DNA of 32,968 nucleotides from Bacillota bacterium (GTDB taxonomy: Bacteria; Bacillota; Sulfobacillia; JABLXB01): contig JAHDPS010000021.1 of assembly GCA_018434225.1 (NCBI GenBank), positions 1-32,968 on the forward strand. The letters are read 5' to 3'. This document shows, piece by piece, positions 31,038 to 32,968 of this stretch. How positions within the stretch are numbered: the first letter of the stretch is position 1; each line of letters opens with the position of its first letter. The notes below the pieces were generated by a model. That model was not told where the DNA came from. It ran no database searches and worked only from the letters and a program-made list of their open reading frames with translations. The position numbers and the translations under genes are program-made.

Positions 31038-31661
31038 TCACCCTACGAACATCTGGGTCCAGTAATTACCGTAGTACCCCCCGCTCACTTGACCGACGCC
31101 GATCGTCGTGAAGCTCGGGTTCATGATATTGGCTCGATGTCCAGAGCTATTCATCCAGGCGTTCATGACCTCCTGTGGCGAACGCTGCCCTGCGGCTATG
31201 TTTTCTCCCGCGACTCTGTACGATATGCCGGAGTCCCTCATCATCTTGAACGGCGAACCGTACGTGGGGGATTCGTGGGCGAAGTATCCCTTATCCCGCA
31301 TGTCGGCCGCCTTGCGGCGCGCCACTTGCGACAACACCGCGTCAACGTTCAGCGGCTTCAAACCGGCCTTAGCCCGCTCCGTGTTCACCAGCCTGACGAC
31401 TTCCAACTCCCACGAGCTCATTTGCGTCGAACCAACGCTCGTGGGGGGAGTCGCAGGTTGCTGCGGAGAAGCCTTCGGAGATTGATACGACTGTGACGGC
31501 CGCGACGTGGTGTTCCGGTAGTACCTCCAGTACGGGTGATACCCCGGGGTGACGTAGGTCGTGGCCGCATAGGCGGCTGGTGTAACGGCAAACAACACGG
31601 CCGCTACTAGCGCCGTCGTGATGAGGGTGCGAACGATGTGTCTTCCGGCGTTTCTCGCCAT
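31038..31661 (-). CDS. Secreted CAP/SCP-domain protein, YkwD-like
   Basis: A 207-residue exported protein. The signal peptide (about 1-32, ending PAAYAA) is followed by a Tyr-rich and Pro/Ser/Gln-rich linker (33-75) and a CAP domain (about 80-207): ELEVVRLVNTERAKAGLKPL, YFAHESPTYGSPF, YRVAGENIAAGQRSPQEVMNAWMNSSGHRANIMNPSFTTIGVG split over several motifs, and the final YWTQMFVG. The His-Glu-His set of the CAP cavity is visible in HES, GENIAAG and GHRANI. YkwD-type proteins are found in cell envelopes and spore coats of Bacillota; their activity is unknown. The ATG at 31661 follows AGGAGGGG by 7 nt. Confidence 0.92.
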   Translation of the reverse strand: MARNAGRHIVRTLITTALVAAVLFAVTPAAYAATTYVTPGYHPYWRYYRNTTSRPSQSYQSPKASPQQPATPPTSVGSTQMSSWELEVVRLVNTERAKAGLKPLNVDAVLSQVARRKAADMRDKGYFAHESPTYGSPFKMMRDSGISYRVAGENIAAGQRSPQEVMNAWMNSSGHRANIMNPSFTTIGVGQVSGGYYGNYWTQMFVG

Positions 31662-31778
31662 TACAATACCCCTCCTGTTCCAGTGTTGTCCCGATACGCC
31701 ATTCTAGCACGTCTTTTTGGGTCGCTTCAGCATGCAAATTGTGGTATGCGAACACCCTTCGCGAACATCCTTCAGGTG

Positions 31779-31808
31779 TTGACCTGCTATGCTGCACAGA
31801 TGTAGAAT
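31779..31808 (+). promoter_or_regulatory. Promoter of the YchF-like gene, suggesting a leaderless transcript
   Basis: TTGACC (31779-31784), 18-bp spacer, TAGAAT (31803-31808). The ATG at 31816 is only 7 bp past the -10, at the position where RNA synthesis should begin. No Shine-Dalgarno is present before it. Confidence 0.6.
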
Positions 31809-31815
31809 ACGACGC

Positions 31816-32889
31816 ATGAACATAGCGATAATCGGAATGCAATCATCCGGAAAGAGCAGCCTGTTTTCGCTGCTGACAGGGATCGAGCCGCGCAACGGGA
31901 AGAACGGTTGCGCCGAAGGAATCGCCAGGGTTCCCGACGAGAGGGTAGACGCCCTCTCAGGGCTGTTCAACCCGCGCAAGACTACTTACGCGCAGATAGG
32001 TCTCACCGACCACCCCGGTTACTCGCCCTCGACCTGCCGGTCTATAGCGAAGAACGCCGACGCGCTTCTTTTTGTGATTGGCGCGTTCTCCATAGATCCG
32101 TCGTCGCCCGCTCCCGGACAGGGCGCCTCCGGATCGCGCGGCGACGCAAGGCGGACCGTGGTGTCAGAGTACGATGACCTGTTAACTGACATGGTGCTGG
32201 GCGACCTCCAGCAGGTGGAAGGCACGCTCGAACGCATGTCCCGCGCAAGGGGAAAGCCCCAGCGTACCGGCGACATTGAGGCGCTGGAGGCAGTAAGGCG
32301 GGCGCTCAGTGACGGGACTCCGGCTCGCGCGGCGAACCTGGACCCTGAAGCACGGTCGTTGATGAGTTCGTTCGGCTTCGCCACGTGGAAACCGGCTGTG
32401 GTAGCGGTCAATCTATCGGAGGATCAGATCTCTTCGGGGGAATACTCCGGCAAGGACGACCTGCTTGCCAGGTGTTCGGATATCGGGGCGGAGGTTATGG
32501 AGTTCAGCTGTATGGTGGAGAAGGAAGTGGCCTTGCTGGACAGAGACGAGCAACAGTCGTTCCTGTCGGCATACGGCCTGCTAGAACCCGGCATCAACCG
32601 CCTGGCGATAGCAGCGTACAGGAGCGCGGGCCTCATCTCGTTCTTCACTTGCGGCGAAGACGAGGTGCGCGCCTGGACTGTAAGGGTGGGAGCGACGGCC
32701 CGCGAGGCGGCCGGCAAGATTCACACCGACATCGAAAGGGGATTCATCCGCGCCGAGGTATTTTCTTTCGACGACATCCAGGAGTACCGATCTGTTCGGG
32801 CCCTCAAGGAAGCGGGCAAATTCCGCCTGGAATCGAAAGATTATGTCGTTAAGGACGGGGATGTATGTTCATTCAGATTCAACGTATGA
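31816..32889 (+). CDS. Divergent YchF/OBG-type GTPase (DUF933/TGS domain)
   Basis: A 357-residue P-loop NTPase. The P-loop is GMQSSGKSS (7-15) where typical YchF has GLPNVGKST; DHPG (65-68) is the G3 motif; and NLSE (199-202) corresponds to the NxxE motif that lets YchF bind ATP over GTP. The C-terminus is clearly the YchF TGS/DUF933 domain: LISFFTCGEDEVRAWTVR, IHTDIERGFIRAEVFSFDD, EAGKFRLESKDYVVKDGDV and SFRFNV. It looks like a second, diverged lineage and not the housekeeping YchF. The ATG at 31816 is where family similarity starts (MNIAIIG). No ribosome site is visible and a promoter ends 7 bp upstream, so it may be translated from a leaderless mRNA. Confidence 0.87.
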   Translation: MNIAIIGMQSSGKSSLFSLLTGIEPRNGKNGCAEGIARVPDERVDALSGLFNPRKTTYAQIGLTDHPGYSPSTCRSIAKNADALLFVIGAFSIDPSSPAPGQGASGSRGDARRTVVSEYDDLLTDMVLGDLQQVEGTLERMSRARGKPQRTGDIEALEAVRRALSDGTPARAANLDPEARSLMSSFGFATWKPAVVAVNLSEDQISSGEYSGKDDLLARCSDIGAEVMEFSCMVEKEVALLDRDEQQSFLSAYGLLEPGINRLAIAAYRSAGLISFFTCGEDEVRAWTVRVGATAREAAGKIHTDIERGFIRAEVFSFDDIQEYRSVRALKEAGKFRLESKDYVVKDGDVCSFRFNV

Positions 32890-32902
32890 ATTTTCATCCC
32901 GG

Positions 32903-32928
32903 GCGGCGCGAGCACGCGCGCTCGCCGC
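32903..32928 (+). terminator. Possible hairpin after the YchF-like gene
   Basis: GCGGCG-C-GAGC (32903-32913, one bulged base) pairs with GCTCGCCGC (32920-32928), 6-nt loop, 14 bp past the stop. No T-tract. Confidence 0.45.
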
Positions 32929-32957
32929 TGGACAACCGAAACGCCCGGTGGTATGAT
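32929..32957 (+). promoter_or_regulatory. Promoter reading out of the window
   Basis: TGGACA (32929-32934), 17-bp spacer, TATGAT (32952-32957). It should start a transcript near 32964 for a gene beyond the window edge. Confidence 0.55.
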
Positions 32958-32968
32958 CAAGTTTGCAG

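Overview
The window looks like a chromosome segment of a GC-rich, spore-forming Bacillota (clostridial-type) bacterium, probably an anaerobe. This rests on strong Shine-Dalgarno sequences, heavy use of GTG and TTG starts, a 31-residue YjcZ-like peptide, a PdaB/YlxY-type polysaccharide deacetylase, an SLH-domain S-layer protein, a ydaO/yuaA c-di-AMP riboswitch, and an aldehyde ferredoxin oxidoreductase (AOR) end next to a ferredoxin. No rRNA, tRNA, CRISPR array, IS element or phage gene was seen.

Layout. 0-1.75 kb (+): C-terminus of an AOR, an 8-Cys ferredoxin-like protein and lipoate-protein ligase, closely coupled. 1.67-7.9 kb (-): a DUF3798 lipoprotein, a double ABC ATPase and two permeases forming an importer of unknown substrate, then a fosmidomycin-resistance-like MFS pump. 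8.2-9.9 kb (+): a DegV protein, a decayed ABC-F fragment and an RRM RNA-binding protein with its own promoter and terminator. 9.86-10.66 kb (-): an unrecognised protein with GNAT-like features. 10.8-11.8 kb (+): a DUF4846 lipoprotein. 11.8-14.9 kb (+): 16-bp tandem repeats, then a 7TM-PAS histidine kinase, a response regulator with an eroded LuxR-type output domain, and a Dph6-like ATP pyrophosphatase, all overlapping. 14.96-15.05 kb (-): the small YjcZ-like gene. 15.3-18.2 kb (+): HD-GYP protein, spore-type deacetylase, D12-class adenine methyltransferase. 18.2-21.6 kb (-): ornithine carbamoyltransferase and an OLD-family nuclease. 21.7-22.7 kb (+): an EamA transporter. 22.6-26.7 kb (-): pstS-C-A-B-B phosphate importer with two complementary, individually degenerate PstB subunits. 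26.8-31.7 kb (-): a GNAT acetyltransferase behind the c-di-AMP riboswitch, a class-A beta-lactamase-like hydrolase, an S-layer protein with a structured leader, and a CAP-domain protein. 31.8-32.9 kb (+): a divergent YchF-like GTPase that looks leaderless, then a promoter reading out of the window.

Two themes stand out. One is second-messenger and envelope biology: c-di-AMP riboswitch, HD-GYP protein, S-layer, CAP and hydrolase genes lie close together. The other is compactness: convergent genes overlap at their 3' ends and many gene ends carry perfect GC-rich hairpins without a T-tract. The strongest candidates for something undescribed are the kinase/regulator/Dph6-like operon with its tandem repeats, the c-di-AMP-controlled acetyltransferase, and the DUF3798 importer. 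All functions are inferred from reading the sequence; no database search was run.
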